A DNA stretch of 5,921 nt, taken from positions 1-5,921 of the forward strand of contig JAAFHD010000129.1 in NCBI GenBank assembly GCA_013298245.1. The letters run 5' to 3'. Made by a program: the position numbers and the translations under genes. The stretch comes from Alphaproteobacteria bacterium (lineage in GTDB: Bacteria > Pseudomonadota > Alphaproteobacteria > Acetobacterales > Acetobacteraceae). The notes under the pieces were generated by a model that saw only the letters and a list, made by a program, of their open reading frames with translations, ran no database searches and had not been told where the DNA came from. Below, piece after piece: positions 1 to 5,867 of the stretch (positions are counted from its first letter, which is position 1; each line of letters starts with the position of its first letter).

Positions 1-441
1 GCCACGGGCGCGCCGCCGGTGGGCTGGCACACGCGCACCGCGGCCAGCCCCAATACGCGGCGGTTGCTGCGGGAACATGGCGGGTTTCTGTACGACTCGG
101 ACGCCTATGATGATGAGCTGCCGCGGCTGCACGCGCCCGGCCATGTCATCCTGCCCTATGGGTTCGACTGCAATGACATGCGCTTTCATCCCGGCATGGG
201 GTTCATCCATCACGAGGATTTTTCGCGCTATTGCATCGCGGCGGTGGATTGGCTGCTGGCGCGCGGGCGGCCGGCGATGCTGTCGATTGGGCTGCATCTG
301 CGCGTGATTGCGCGGCCGGCGCGGATGCCGGGGCTGGAGGCGGTGCTGGCGCGGATTGCGCGCGACCCGCGCATCTGGGTGGCGCGGCGGCGGGACATTG
401 CGGCGCATGTGGTGGCGAACCCGGATTTCGCGGCGCGGTAG
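1..441 (+). CDS. PuuE-like polysaccharide deacetylase/allantoinase, C-terminal part (5' truncated by window)
   Basis: The frame is open from the first base and ends at a TAG at 439-441, so the last 146 residues of a longer protein are visible; the GTG at 19 is internal and not a start. The segment carries the C-terminal pattern I know from PuuE-type proteins of the carbohydrate esterase 4 / polysaccharide deacetylase superfamily: SPNTRRLL (visible residues 16-23), GGFLYDSDAY (27-36), CNDMRF (57-62), and MLSIGLHLR (93-101) followed by a RPAR turn. In that family, members hydrolyse allantoin in purine breakdown or remove acyl groups from amino sugars, and are about 300 residues long, so roughly half is missing. 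The metal-site motifs of the N-terminal half are outside the window, so substrate cannot be judged. It converges on the AraC-type gene with only 15 bp between stop codons. Family call is fairly sure; the allantoinase versus deacetylase choice is open. Confidence 0.82.
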   Translation, partial: ATGAPPVGWHTRTAASPNTRRLLREHGGFLYDSDAYDDELPRLHAPGHVILPYGFDCNDMRFHPGMGFIHHEDFSRYCIAAVDWLLARGRPAMLSIGLHLRVIARPARMPGLEAVLARIARDPRIWVARRRDIAAHVVANPDFAAR

Positions 442-456
442 TCGTGTGGCGGTCAC

Positions 457-1323
457 TCAACCAGGCGGCATTCTCGGGCTGCGGCCCGACATCTTCGCAA
501 AGACCCGGTTGAAGTGGGAACGGCTGCTGAAGCCGAACGCCTCCGCGACATCATCGATATCAGCCCCGGCTTGCCGCAAGCGGTGTTCGGCCAAAGCAAT
601 CCGTCGGTGTTGGCACCAATGCAATGCCGACACGCCAGTGCGGGCCTTGAAGGCACGACAGAAATGCTCGGGTGACATTCCGGCGAGGCGCGCCCAATCG
701 CTGATCAGCCGCCGGTGCCCCGGCGCGGCGTCGATCTCATTGGCCATCCGGCTGACAAAAGCCACGTCCAAGGGGCGCATCACCGGCGCTGCCCGCGGTG
801 CGCGGTCAGCAAGGCTGCGCCACAGGGCGAGCAGCCGCAGCGTCTGTGCCTCGGCCGCCTGCTGCGCATCCGCGTCGGGCTCACCAGCCAGCGCCCAGAG
901 GCTGCGACACAGTGCGAAGCTTGCGCCGTTGCGATGATAGGCATCATGCAGATGGCCGAAGTCGAGGTCGCGCGCGTCAGGCGCGGCGAGGCCTCGCTGC
1001 GTCATGGCGGCCAGCGAAAACCCGATCACCAGCAGCTCATGATCGCCATCGACCTCGAACTGCCCGGCGGTGCGTGGTGGCGTCAGGCCGACATCGCCGC
1101 GGCGTCGATGCTCGGTGACATTCCAGCCATCGCCCCAACTCCATCGGCAGCGCGTGTCGCCGCCCAGCACCACACCGACGATCAACTCGTTGGTCGCCGG
1201 ATCGCTGAGCGCGTGGCTTCCCTGCCGCATCCTGGTCAATCGAATGTCGAGACCATCGATATGTCGATGCGTGGCCGAGCGCCGAGGATGCTCGCTGCCC
1301 GCATAGAAATCGGAATAGCGCAT
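457..1323 (-). CDS. AraC-family transcriptional regulator
   Basis: A 288-residue protein with an unassigned N-terminal sensing domain (about residues 1-180) and a C-terminal AraC/XylS DNA-binding domain. The first helix-turn-helix is near residues 206-232 (LISDWARLAGMSPEHF); the second lies in 255-288, with the family signature DVAEAFGFSSRSHFNRVFAK followed by a G-R-SP ending. Length and layout fit standard AraC regulators, which bind DNA as monomers or dimers and usually act on a neighbouring promoter. I chose the ATG at 1323 because a purine-rich AGGGGA (minus strand, 1341-1336) lies about 12 nt upstream; a TTG at 1335 would abut that site. The gene is divergent from the cupin gene, which is its most likely target. 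Arginine codons include several CGA in the first 100, unlike the glycosyltransferase downstream. No effector can be deduced. Confidence 0.93.
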   Translation of the reverse strand: MRYSDFYAGSEHPRRSATHRHIDGLDIRLTRMRQGSHALSDPATNELIVGVVLGGDTRCRWSWGDGWNVTEHRRRGDVGLTPPRTAGQFEVDGDHELLVIGFSLAAMTQRGLAAPDARDLDFGHLHDAYHRNGASFALCRSLWALAGEPDADAQQAAEAQTLRLLALWRSLADRAPRAAPVMRPLDVAFVSRMANEIDAAPGHRRLISDWARLAGMSPEHFCRAFKARTGVSALHWCQHRRIALAEHRLRQAGADIDDVAEAFGFSSRSHFNRVFAKMSGRSPRMPPG

Positions 1324-1427
1324 GGTGGGTGGCAATCCCCTGGGCTTCGCGTCAGGCCGTCAATTTCGTGCAAAGACCATCGCGCTTGAATGTGAGAGCA
1401 TCGTCGCATGCAAAAGAGGGCATGTTC
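1324..1427. promoter_or_regulatory. Divergent intergenic region between AraC-type and cupin genes
   Basis: This 104-bp gap must hold control elements for both divergent genes unless the promoters lie inside coding sequence. CATCG occurs at 1378-1382 and again at 1399-1403, 21 bp apart, each followed by a GC-rich CGC/TCGC. Two direct half-sites two helical turns apart is an arrangement used by AraC-family activators. A short inverted repeat GCAT-N6-ATGC lies at 1398-1411. On the minus strand a TTGACG (1363-1358), which resembles a -35 element, is visible, but I find no convincing -10 at 16-18 bp, so no promoter is called. The binding-site reading is inference from a five-base repeat and is weak. 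Confidence 0.3.
1415..1420 (+). promoter_or_regulatory. Ribosome binding site deciding the cupin start
   Basis: AGAGGG ends 7 nt before the ATG at 1428 but only 1 nt before the in-frame ATG at 1422. The spacing favours 1428 as the start codon. Confidence 0.6.
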
Positions 1428-1808
1428 ATGAAGATCGAAGGTGTATCGCTGGTGGTCCAGACTGGCGAGGTGGAGCCCGTGCCCTTCCCCATTCCCGGCT
1501 CGACGCCGGGCGGGGTGAAGGCCACCCTCGTCAACGTCGATGGCGCGAGTGGCCTGGTGACGACGATCATCCACATCGCGCCCGGCGCCCGCATTCCCGC
1601 GCACTACCACAATGACGGCGCCGAGGCGCACTACGTCCTCGAAGGCGATTTCATCAATGCGGGCGTCAGCCATGCGCCAGGTGCCTTCATCACGCACCCG
1701 GTGGGCGTGGTGCATGGGCCGCATGAATCGAAAGGCGGCTGCAAGGTGCTCACCCTTCAGACGGCCTATGTCGACCCGGCCAAGCCGGACTTCCACATCG
1801 CTGAATGA
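1428..1808 (+). CDS. Small single-domain cupin protein
   Basis: A 126-residue protein with both conserved cupin motifs intact. Motif 1 is G53-x5-H59-x-H61-x4-E66-x6-G73, and motif 2 is G85-x5-P91-x-G93-x2-H96. H59, H61, E66 and H96 are the expected metal ligands of a beta-barrel cupin. In the second motif the usual terminal Asn is a Glu (E100). No signal peptide or membrane segment is seen, so it is likely cytoplasmic. Stand-alone cupins of this size act as metal-dependent dioxygenases, isomerases or ligand sensors; the sequence does not tell which. The run HYHNDGAEAHYVLEGDF is reminiscent of ChrR-type cupins, but there is no sigma factor or anti-sigma zinc domain beside it. It is divergent from an AraC-type regulator, suggesting control by that protein. 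An upstream extension in the same frame (from a GTG at 1329) lacks a good ribosome site and runs into the intergenic region. Confidence 0.9.
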   Translation: MKIEGVSLVVQTGEVEPVPFPIPGSTPGGVKATLVNVDGASGLVTTIIHIAPGARIPAHYHNDGAEAHYVLEGDFINAGVSHAPGAFITHPVGVVHGPHESKGGCKVLTLQTAYVDPAKPDFHIAE

Positions 1809-1916
1809 GCCGCTGAAGACGTCGAGATTCCGTCCTGTGTGACGCGCCGGCATATGGGCGACGCGACCAGGGCATCCACCCCCAGGCGCGGCTAGACCGG
1901 CGCAACATTGCTGGCG

Positions 1917-1941
1917 CAAAACCGCCCCAATTGCGGTATTG
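1917..1941 (+). repeat. Imperfect inverted repeat just upstream of the GT2 ribosome site
   Basis: The 9-bp arms CAAAACCGC (1917-1925) and GCGGTATTG (1933-1941) pair at 8 of 9 positions around a 7-base CCCAATT spacer. The right arm abuts the GAAGGGA ribosome site (1941-1947) of the glycosyltransferase gene. It could be a regulator's operator or an RNA hairpin in the leader. There is no T-run after it, so it is not a standard terminator for the cupin gene. The rest of the gap from 1809 holds no gene, and I see no clear promoter in it. Confidence 0.45.
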
Positions 1942-1951
1942 AAGGGACCCC

Positions 1952-2938
1952 ATGCCCGACACACTGCCGCTTGCCCGCACCGCCACCACCACCGACGCGC
2001 CGGCGCCCGCGCTCTCCGTCGTGGTGCCCTGCTACAATGAGCAGGAGGTGCTGCCCGAATTCCACCGCCGCCTGGCCGCCGTGATGAACACCACCGGCCT
2101 CGCGTGGGAGGTGGTCTATGTGAATGACGGCTCGCGCGATGCGACGCTGGCCGGAATGCTGGGCTTGCAGAACACGGACCCGCATGTCGCGCTGGTCAAT
2201 CTGTCGCGCAATTTCGGCAAGGAAATCGCGCTGACCGCGGGGCTGGACCATTGCCGCGCGACCGATGCCATCATCGCGATCGACGCCGATTTGCAGGACC
2301 CGCCGGAGGTGATCCCCGAACTCATCGCCGCCTGGCGGGAGGGGTTCGACATCGCCTACGCCCAACGCTCCGTCCGCCATGGCGAGACGGCGTTCAAGCG
2401 TTTCACCGCGCATGCCTTCTACCGCCTGATGCAGCGCGTCGGCGGGCGGGTGCAGCTGCCCAAGGACACCGGCGATTTCCGCCTGATGTCGCGCCGTTCG
2501 GTGGATGCGCTGCTGCAATTGCGGGAGCAGCATCGGTTCATGAAGGGGCTGTTCGCCTGGGTGGGTTTTCCGTCCAAGGCGGTGGTCTATGAACGCGCGC
2601 CGCGCGCCGCCGGCACCACCAAGTGGAATTGGTGGAAGCTGTGGAATTTGTCCCTTGAAGGGATCACCAGCTTCACCGTCGGCCCGCTGAAGGTCGCCAC
2701 TTACATGGGCATTCTGGTCGCCATCATCTCCGCCATCTACCTGACGCAGCTGCTGGTGCGCACCTTCTTCTTCGGCAACCCGGTGGCGGGCTATCCCAGC
2801 CTGATGGCGACGGTGCTGTTCCTGGGCGGTGTGCAAATGATGATGCTCGGCATCATCGGCGAATACCTGGGGCGCATCTTCAACGAGACCAAGGGCCGGC
2901 CGCTCTACATCGTGGAGCGTTATGTCCGCGGCGAATGA
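1952..2938 (+). CDS. Family 2 glycosyltransferase, DPM1/GtrB (polyprenyl-phosphate sugar synthase) type
   Basis: A 328-residue membrane-anchored GT-A enzyme. The N-terminal catalytic domain (about 20-230) opens with LSVVVPCYNE (21-30), has VNDGSRD (57-63), LSRNFGKE (84-91), the metal/nucleotide-sugar DAD motif (111-113) running into DLQDPP, then GDFRLMSR (174-181) and the EQHRFMKG loop (192-199). Two hydrophobic helices follow (about 248-274 and 283-304), then IGEYLGRIFNETKGRPLYIV, a tail typical of GtrB/DPM1-like proteins. This family transfers glucose, mannose or a related sugar from a nucleotide donor to undecaprenyl phosphate on the cytoplasmic face of the inner membrane; the lipid-linked sugar is later used on the periplasmic side. 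The sugar cannot be read from sequence. GAAGGGA about 5 nt before the ATG supports the start. The 3' end overlaps the next gene by 17 bp, so the two are probably cotranscribed. No GtrA-like flippase gene is adjacent. Confidence 0.93.
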   Translation: MPDTLPLARTATTTDAPAPALSVVVPCYNEQEVLPEFHRRLAAVMNTTGLAWEVVYVNDGSRDATLAGMLGLQNTDPHVALVNLSRNFGKEIALTAGLDHCRATDAIIAIDADLQDPPEVIPELIAAWREGFDIAYAQRSVRHGETAFKRFTAHAFYRLMQRVGGRVQLPKDTGDFRLMSRRSVDALLQLREQHRFMKGLFAWVGFPSKAVVYERAPRAAGTTKWNWWKLWNLSLEGITSFTVGPLKVATYMGILVAIISAIYLTQLLVRTFFFGNPVAGYPSLMATVLFLGGVQMMMLGIIGEYLGRIFNETKGRPLYIVERYVRGE

Positions 2939-3473
2939 AGCGGCCCTCTGCGCCCATTGCCAAGGCCTGCCCCTCGGCCCGCGCCCCGTCTTCCGCGTCT
3001 CCCCAACTGCGCGCCTGCTGATCATCGGCCAGGCGCCGGGCACCAAGGTCCACGCCACCGGCATCCCCTGGAACGACCCATCGGGCGACCGGCTGCGCGA
3101 TTGGTTGGGCATCGGCCGCGAAGCCTTCTACGACGTCAGCCGCCTGGCCATCATGCCCATGGGTTTCTGCTACCCCGGCCGCCTGCCGCGCGGCGGCGAC
3201 GCCCCGCCCCGCCCCGAATGCGCGCCCCTCTGGCATGACCGCCTGCTGGCCGAGATGCCCGCCGTGCGGCTGACTTTGCTGGTCGGCAGCTATGCCCAGG
3301 CGCGCTACCTCGGCCCCGGCCCGATGACCGACAATGTCCGCACCCAGCCCGGCCTGCCGCGCCATTTCGCGCTGCCGCACCCATCCTGGCGCACCATCGG
3401 CTGGGCCGCGCGCAACCCGTGGTTTGAGGCGGAAACCCTGCCGGCCTTGCGCCAGGCCCTCGCGGCCCTCTGA
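2922..3473 (+). CDS. Uracil-DNA glycosylase superfamily protein, probable 4Fe-4S type
   Basis: A 183-residue protein close to the usual size of bacterial UDG-superfamily enzymes (about 180-230). Motif A is GQAPGTKVH (36-44), comparable to the GEAPG water-activating loop of family 4/5 enzymes, with Gln in place of Glu. PWNDPSGDRLRDWLG (49-63) and MPMGFCYPG (78-86) follow, and HPSWR (153-157) is the motif that inserts into the DNA minor groove. The protein has exactly four cysteines, C10-x2-C13, C83 and C100, spaced like the iron-sulphur ligands of family 4 UDGs. The expected role is excision of uracil (or another damaged base) from DNA in base-excision repair in the cytoplasm; actual activity of this GQAPG subgroup is inference. 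The ATG at 2922, with GGAG 4 nt upstream, lies inside the glycosyltransferase gene in another frame, so translation is probably coupled. A terminator-like hairpin follows directly. Confidence 0.88.
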   Translation: MSAANEAALCAHCQGLPLGPRPVFRVSPTARLLIIGQAPGTKVHATGIPWNDPSGDRLRDWLGIGREAFYDVSRLAIMPMGFCYPGRLPRGGDAPPRPECAPLWHDRLLAEMPAVRLTLLVGSYAQARYLGPGPMTDNVRTQPGLPRHFALPHPSWRTIGWAARNPWFEAETLPALRQALAAL

Positions 3474-3474
3474 G

Positions 3475-3496
3475 GTCAGGATAACTGACGTTTTTT
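3475..3496 (+). terminator. Probable intrinsic terminator after the UDG-like gene
   Basis: Two bases after the TGA stop, GTCAG (3475-3479) and CTGAC (3485-3489) form a perfect 5-bp stem around a GATAA loop. One G and then six T's (3491-3496) follow. Stem plus T-run is the classic Rho-independent layout and stands out in GC-rich DNA. The stem is short, so termination may be partial. Confidence 0.65.
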
Positions 3497-3608
3497 GTGC
3501 ACTGCCCAAAACTCGCCACAATCGCACCATCTTGGCGCCCGTTCCGGCTGGCAAATCATCCTTGGCGGAAAAAACCCCCCGCCCTCGAACGCCCCCTGGA
3601 GCGCCCGG
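3497..3608 (+). promoter_or_regulatory. Leader/promoter region of the sugar-transferase unit, with a spaced repeat
   Basis: This 112-bp gap after the terminator should contain the promoter of the second polysaccharide unit. CTTGGCG occurs twice, at 3531-3537 and 3561-3567, exactly 30 bp apart and each preceded by CAT/ATC-like bases; this could be a pair of regulator sites or chance. GGCGG (3564-3568) and CCGCC (3579-3583) can pair around an A6-C4 loop in the leader RNA. No clear -35/-10 pair or sigma-54 element is visible. GGAG at 3598-3601, 7 nt before the ATG at 3609, sets the start of the next gene. Confidence 0.35.
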
Positions 3609-4325
3609 ATGCCCGGTCTGGACAGCCTTTCGACCTTCCGCCCCGACACGCAGGTGATCGGGACGAGCATCGGCTCTCTGCCGGTCGCGCCGCAAGTGAA
3701 CGAATTGTCAGGTTTGCCCGCCGCGCTGAAGCGCGCGCTGGATGTGCTGGGCGCGGGTGCCATGCTGCTGGTGCTCTCGCCGGTCTTCCTGGTGCTGGCC
3801 TACCTAACGCGCCGCGATGGCGGCCCGGCCTTCTACGCGCATACCCGCATCGGCCAGGGCGGCCGCGGCTTCGGCTGCTTGAAGTTCCGCTCCATGGTGA
3901 TCGACAGCCAGGCGCGGCTGGACGCGCTGTTGGCGTCCGACCCCGCGGCGCGCGCCGAATGGGAAGCCACCCGCAAGCTGAAGAACGACCCGCGCGTGAC
4001 CGCCGTCGGCCGCTTCCTGCGCAAGACCTCGCTGGATGAGCTGCCGCAGCTGATCAACGTCCTGCGCGGCGAGATGTCGCTGGTTGGCCCGCGCCCGGTG
4101 GTGGCGGCGGAACTGTCCACTTATTACGGCGCGGCGGCGGCGCATTACATGTCGGTGCGCCCGGGCATCACGGGGCTGTGGCAGGTCTCCGGCCGGTCGG
4201 ACACCAGCTACGCCCAGCGCGTGGCGCTGGATGTGGCCTATGCGACGAAGCCGTCGCTCTGGCAGGACATCAAGATACTGCTGCGCACGCCGGTGGTGGT
4301 GCTGGCGCGCCGGGGCGCGTGCTAG
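3609..4325 (+). CDS. Initiating sugar-phosphate transferase (undecaprenyl-phosphate phosphoglycosyltransferase), ExoY/PglC-like
   Basis: A 238-residue monotopic phosphoglycosyltransferase of the bacterial sugar transferase family. It moves a sugar-1-phosphate from a UDP-sugar to undecaprenyl phosphate at the inner membrane, the first committed step of exopolysaccharide or O-antigen synthesis. After a polar N-terminal stretch, K41-R42 starts the KRALDVLG entry into one hydrophobic helix (about 45-66) with the SP kink at 57-58 expected for a re-entrant helix. RIGQGGRGF (80-88), KFRSM (92-96), the catalytic Asp-Glu pair in TSLDELPQL (D143, E144), [10 protein letters not shown] (154-163) and [14 protein letters not shown] follow. 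It lacks the extra N-terminal membrane domain of WbaP-type enzymes, so it is the short form. GGAG 7 nt upstream supports the ATG at 3609; the open frame extends back to a GTG at 3495, but that part overlaps the terminator and leader. It begins the second transcription unit. The sugar (glucose, galactose or another) is not evident. Confidence 0.93.
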   Translation: MPGLDSLSTFRPDTQVIGTSIGSLPVAPQVNELSGLPAALKRALDVLGAGAMLLVLSPVFLVLAYLTRRDGGPAFYAHTRIGQGGRGFGCLKFRSMVIDSQARLDALLASDPAARAEWEATRKLKNDPRVTAVGRFLRKTSLDELPQLINVLRGEMSLVGPRPVVAAELSTYYGAAAAHYMSVRPGITGLWQVSGRSDTSYAQRVALDVAYATKPSLWQDIKILLRTPVVVLARRGAC

Positions 4326-4336
4326 GTTAGCCCAAC

Positions 4337-4356
4337 GGGGCGGGGTTTGCCGCCCC
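4337..4356 (+). repeat. GC-only hairpin just before the flippase ribosome site
   Basis: GGGGCGG (4337-4343) and CCGCCCC (4350-4356) form a perfect 7-bp all-GC stem with a GGTTTG loop, in the 45-bp gap between the sugar transferase and flippase genes. It ends two bases before the GAAGG ribosome site (4359-4363). There is no T-run. It may dampen downstream expression, protect mRNA ends, or act as a translation-level brake; the function is inferred. Confidence 0.5.
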
Positions 4357-4370
4357 CCGAAGGCGACGCC

Positions 4371-5867
4371 ATGACCACTCGCACCGGCACCGGCCGCCTG
4401 GTTTCCGGCACTTTGTGGAATGCGCTGGGGCGGGGGTTGCCGCTGATCCTGGCGCTGGCGCTGACGCCCCTGCTGCTGCACCTGATGGGCATCGAGCGCT
4501 GGGGGCTTTTCACGCTCGCGCTGGCGCTGGTGGGTGTGATGGGCGTGCTGGATCTGGGCGTGGGTCCGGCGCTGACGCGCGCGCTTTCGGAACGCATGGA
4601 CACGGCAACCACTGCCGAGCAGGCCGCGCTGGTGCGGGCCGGGCTTTGGGTGCTGGGCCTGGTCGGGGTGCTGGGTGCGCTGTCCCTATGGCTTGCGGTG
4701 CCGGTGCTGGTGCACCGCGTGCTGAACGTGCCGGCGGCGCTCCAGGCCGAAGCCGTGTTGGCGATGCGAATCCTGGCCTGCGCGATTCCGCTGGTGGTGA
4801 TCAACGCGGCCTTGTGGGGCGTGCTGGCGGCGTATCAGCGCTTCGCGGCGGCGAACCTGGTCACGGTGCCGGTGAATGTCCTGTACTATGTCGGGCCATT
4901 GCTGGTGTTGCTGGTGTGGCCGTCCCTGGTCGGCGTGATGCTGGCGCTGGTTGCGTGCCGCCTGGCCAACACGCTGTCCTACATCTGGCTGGCGCGGCGT
5001 GACGTGCCGGGCTTCTGGCGCGGCTGGCCACGCCTGGCGCTGGCCAGGCCCTTGCTGCGCATCGGCGGCTGGATCACGGCAGCGGCGCTGATGGGCCAGG
5101 GGTTGCTCTACGCGGACCGCTTCATCATCGGCGCGCAACTCACGCTGACGGATGTGGCGCATTACGCCACCTCGCTCGACCTCATCATCCGCATGTGGAT
5201 CCTGCCGGTGGCGGTCGCGCAGGCGCTGTTGCCGGCAATGGCCAGCAGCTTCGCAGCCCAGCCCGAGGCGACCACCGCGCTGCTGCGCCGCGGCGGCTTG
5301 ATCATCCTGCTGCTGGTCTTCGGCCCCTGTGCCGTGCTGGCCGGTGCCGCGCATGAGGTGCTGTGGCTCTGGCTGGGCCGTGGCTTCGCCGATGGTGGCG
5401 CCGTGGTGCTGTCGGTACTGGCCATCGGCATCCTGTTTTCCTGCCTGGCCTATGCGCCGAACGCGCTGATCGAGGCGGTGGGCCGCCCCGACATGACCGC
5501 GCGATTCGTGCTGTTGCAGGCGCTGGTGTTCCTGCCGCTGGCGGCGTTGGCGGTGTGGTGGGGCGGCATTGTCGCCGCCGCCTGCGTTTGGGCGCTGCGC
5601 GTGGCGGTGGATGCGCTTGGAAAACTCTGGATCGCCGCGCGCGTCTATCCCGCGGCGCGCGATGTGGCACGCGGGATGGTGGCGCCCATGCTGGCGGCGG
5701 CGGGCGCGCTGGCCGCGTTGGCGCTGCTGCCGGGCTGGTGGTGGAAGGCCGCCGCGTTGGTCCTCGGCGGCGCGGCACTCTGCCTGCTGTGCTGGCGCGC
5801 GCTGGACGCCACCGAACGCGCCGCCTTGCGCCGCCCGCGCGAATGGCGTGCGATGCTGCGCGCATGA
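4371..5867 (+). CDS. Wzx-type polysaccharide flippase (MOP/MATE-like oligosaccharide exporter)
   Basis: A 498-residue, very hydrophobic protein with about a dozen membrane segments spread over its whole length, the size and layout of Wzx/RfbX-type flippases in the MOP superfamily. Its opening (GTLWNALGRGLPLILALALTP, then a GIERWGLF-like loop and LDLGVGPALTRALSE) is the recurring N-terminal pattern of these transporters. They move undecaprenyl-diphosphate-linked oligosaccharide from the cytoplasmic to the periplasmic face of the inner membrane before polymerisation. Substrate specificity cannot be read from sequence. GAAGG (4359-4363), 7 nt before the ATG at 4371, supports this start; a TTG 24 bases earlier lies in the hairpin and is unlikely. 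The gene follows the initiating transferase by 45 bp and overlaps the next gene by ATGA, so all three are likely one operon. Lipid II-type or teichoic-acid-type flippases are less likely alternatives given the neighbours. Confidence 0.9.
   Translation: MTTRTGTGRLVSGTLWNALGRGLPLILALALTPLLLHLMGIERWGLFTLALALVGVMGVLDLGVGPALTRALSERMDTATTAEQAALVRAGLWVLGLVGVLGALSLWLAVPVLVHRVLNVPAALQAEAVLAMRILACAIPLVVINAALWGVLAAYQRFAAANLVTVPVNVLYYVGPLLVLLVWPSLVGVMLALVACRLANTLSYIWLARRDVPGFWRGWPRLALARPLLRIGGWITAAALMGQGLLYADRFIIGAQLTLTDVAHYATSLDLIIRMWILPVAVAQALLPAMASSFAAQPEATTALLRRGGLIILLLVFGPCAVLAGAAHEVLWLWLGRGFADGGAVVLSVLAIGILFSCLAYAPNALIEAVGRPDMTARFVLLQALVFLPLAALAVWWGGIVAAACVWALRVAVDALGKLWIAARVYPAARDVARGMVAPMLAAAGALAALALLPGWWWKAAALVLGGAALCLLCWRALDATERAALRRPREWRAMLRA

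Noticed and set aside
1336..1363. Promoter for the AraC gene with TTGACG on the minus strand
   Set aside because: The -35-like hexamer is good, but at 16-18 bp there is only a GGGGAT-like stretch that overlaps the ribosome site, so no believable -10.
715..1389. A 224-codon plus-strand open frame opposite the AraC gene
   Set aside because: No domain is recognisable, and the minus-strand frame encodes an intact AraC DNA-binding domain, so this is a shadow.
1844..1903. Long-range inverted repeat GCGCCGG / CCGGCGC in the cupin-GT2 gap
   Set aside because: Seven GC-only bases separated by 46 bp are easily explained by chance in this composition, and there is no T-run.
1892..3112. A 406-codon open frame on the minus strand across the GT2 gene and the start of the UDG-like gene
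   Set aside because: Its translation is low-complexity and rich in Arg, Gly, His and Gln with no recognisable domain. It lies opposite clear conserved proteins, as expected for antisense frames in GC-rich DNA.
3549..3566. Sigma-54-like element (TGGCA ... TTGG)
   Set aside because: The spacing between the GG and the downstream TTGG is two bases too long, and the -12 GC is not in place.
3495..3608. N-terminal extension of the sugar transferase from a GTG at 3495
   Set aside because: The stretch overlaps the terminator T-run and leader, adds no family-conserved sequence, and the ATG at 3609 has a well-spaced GGAG.
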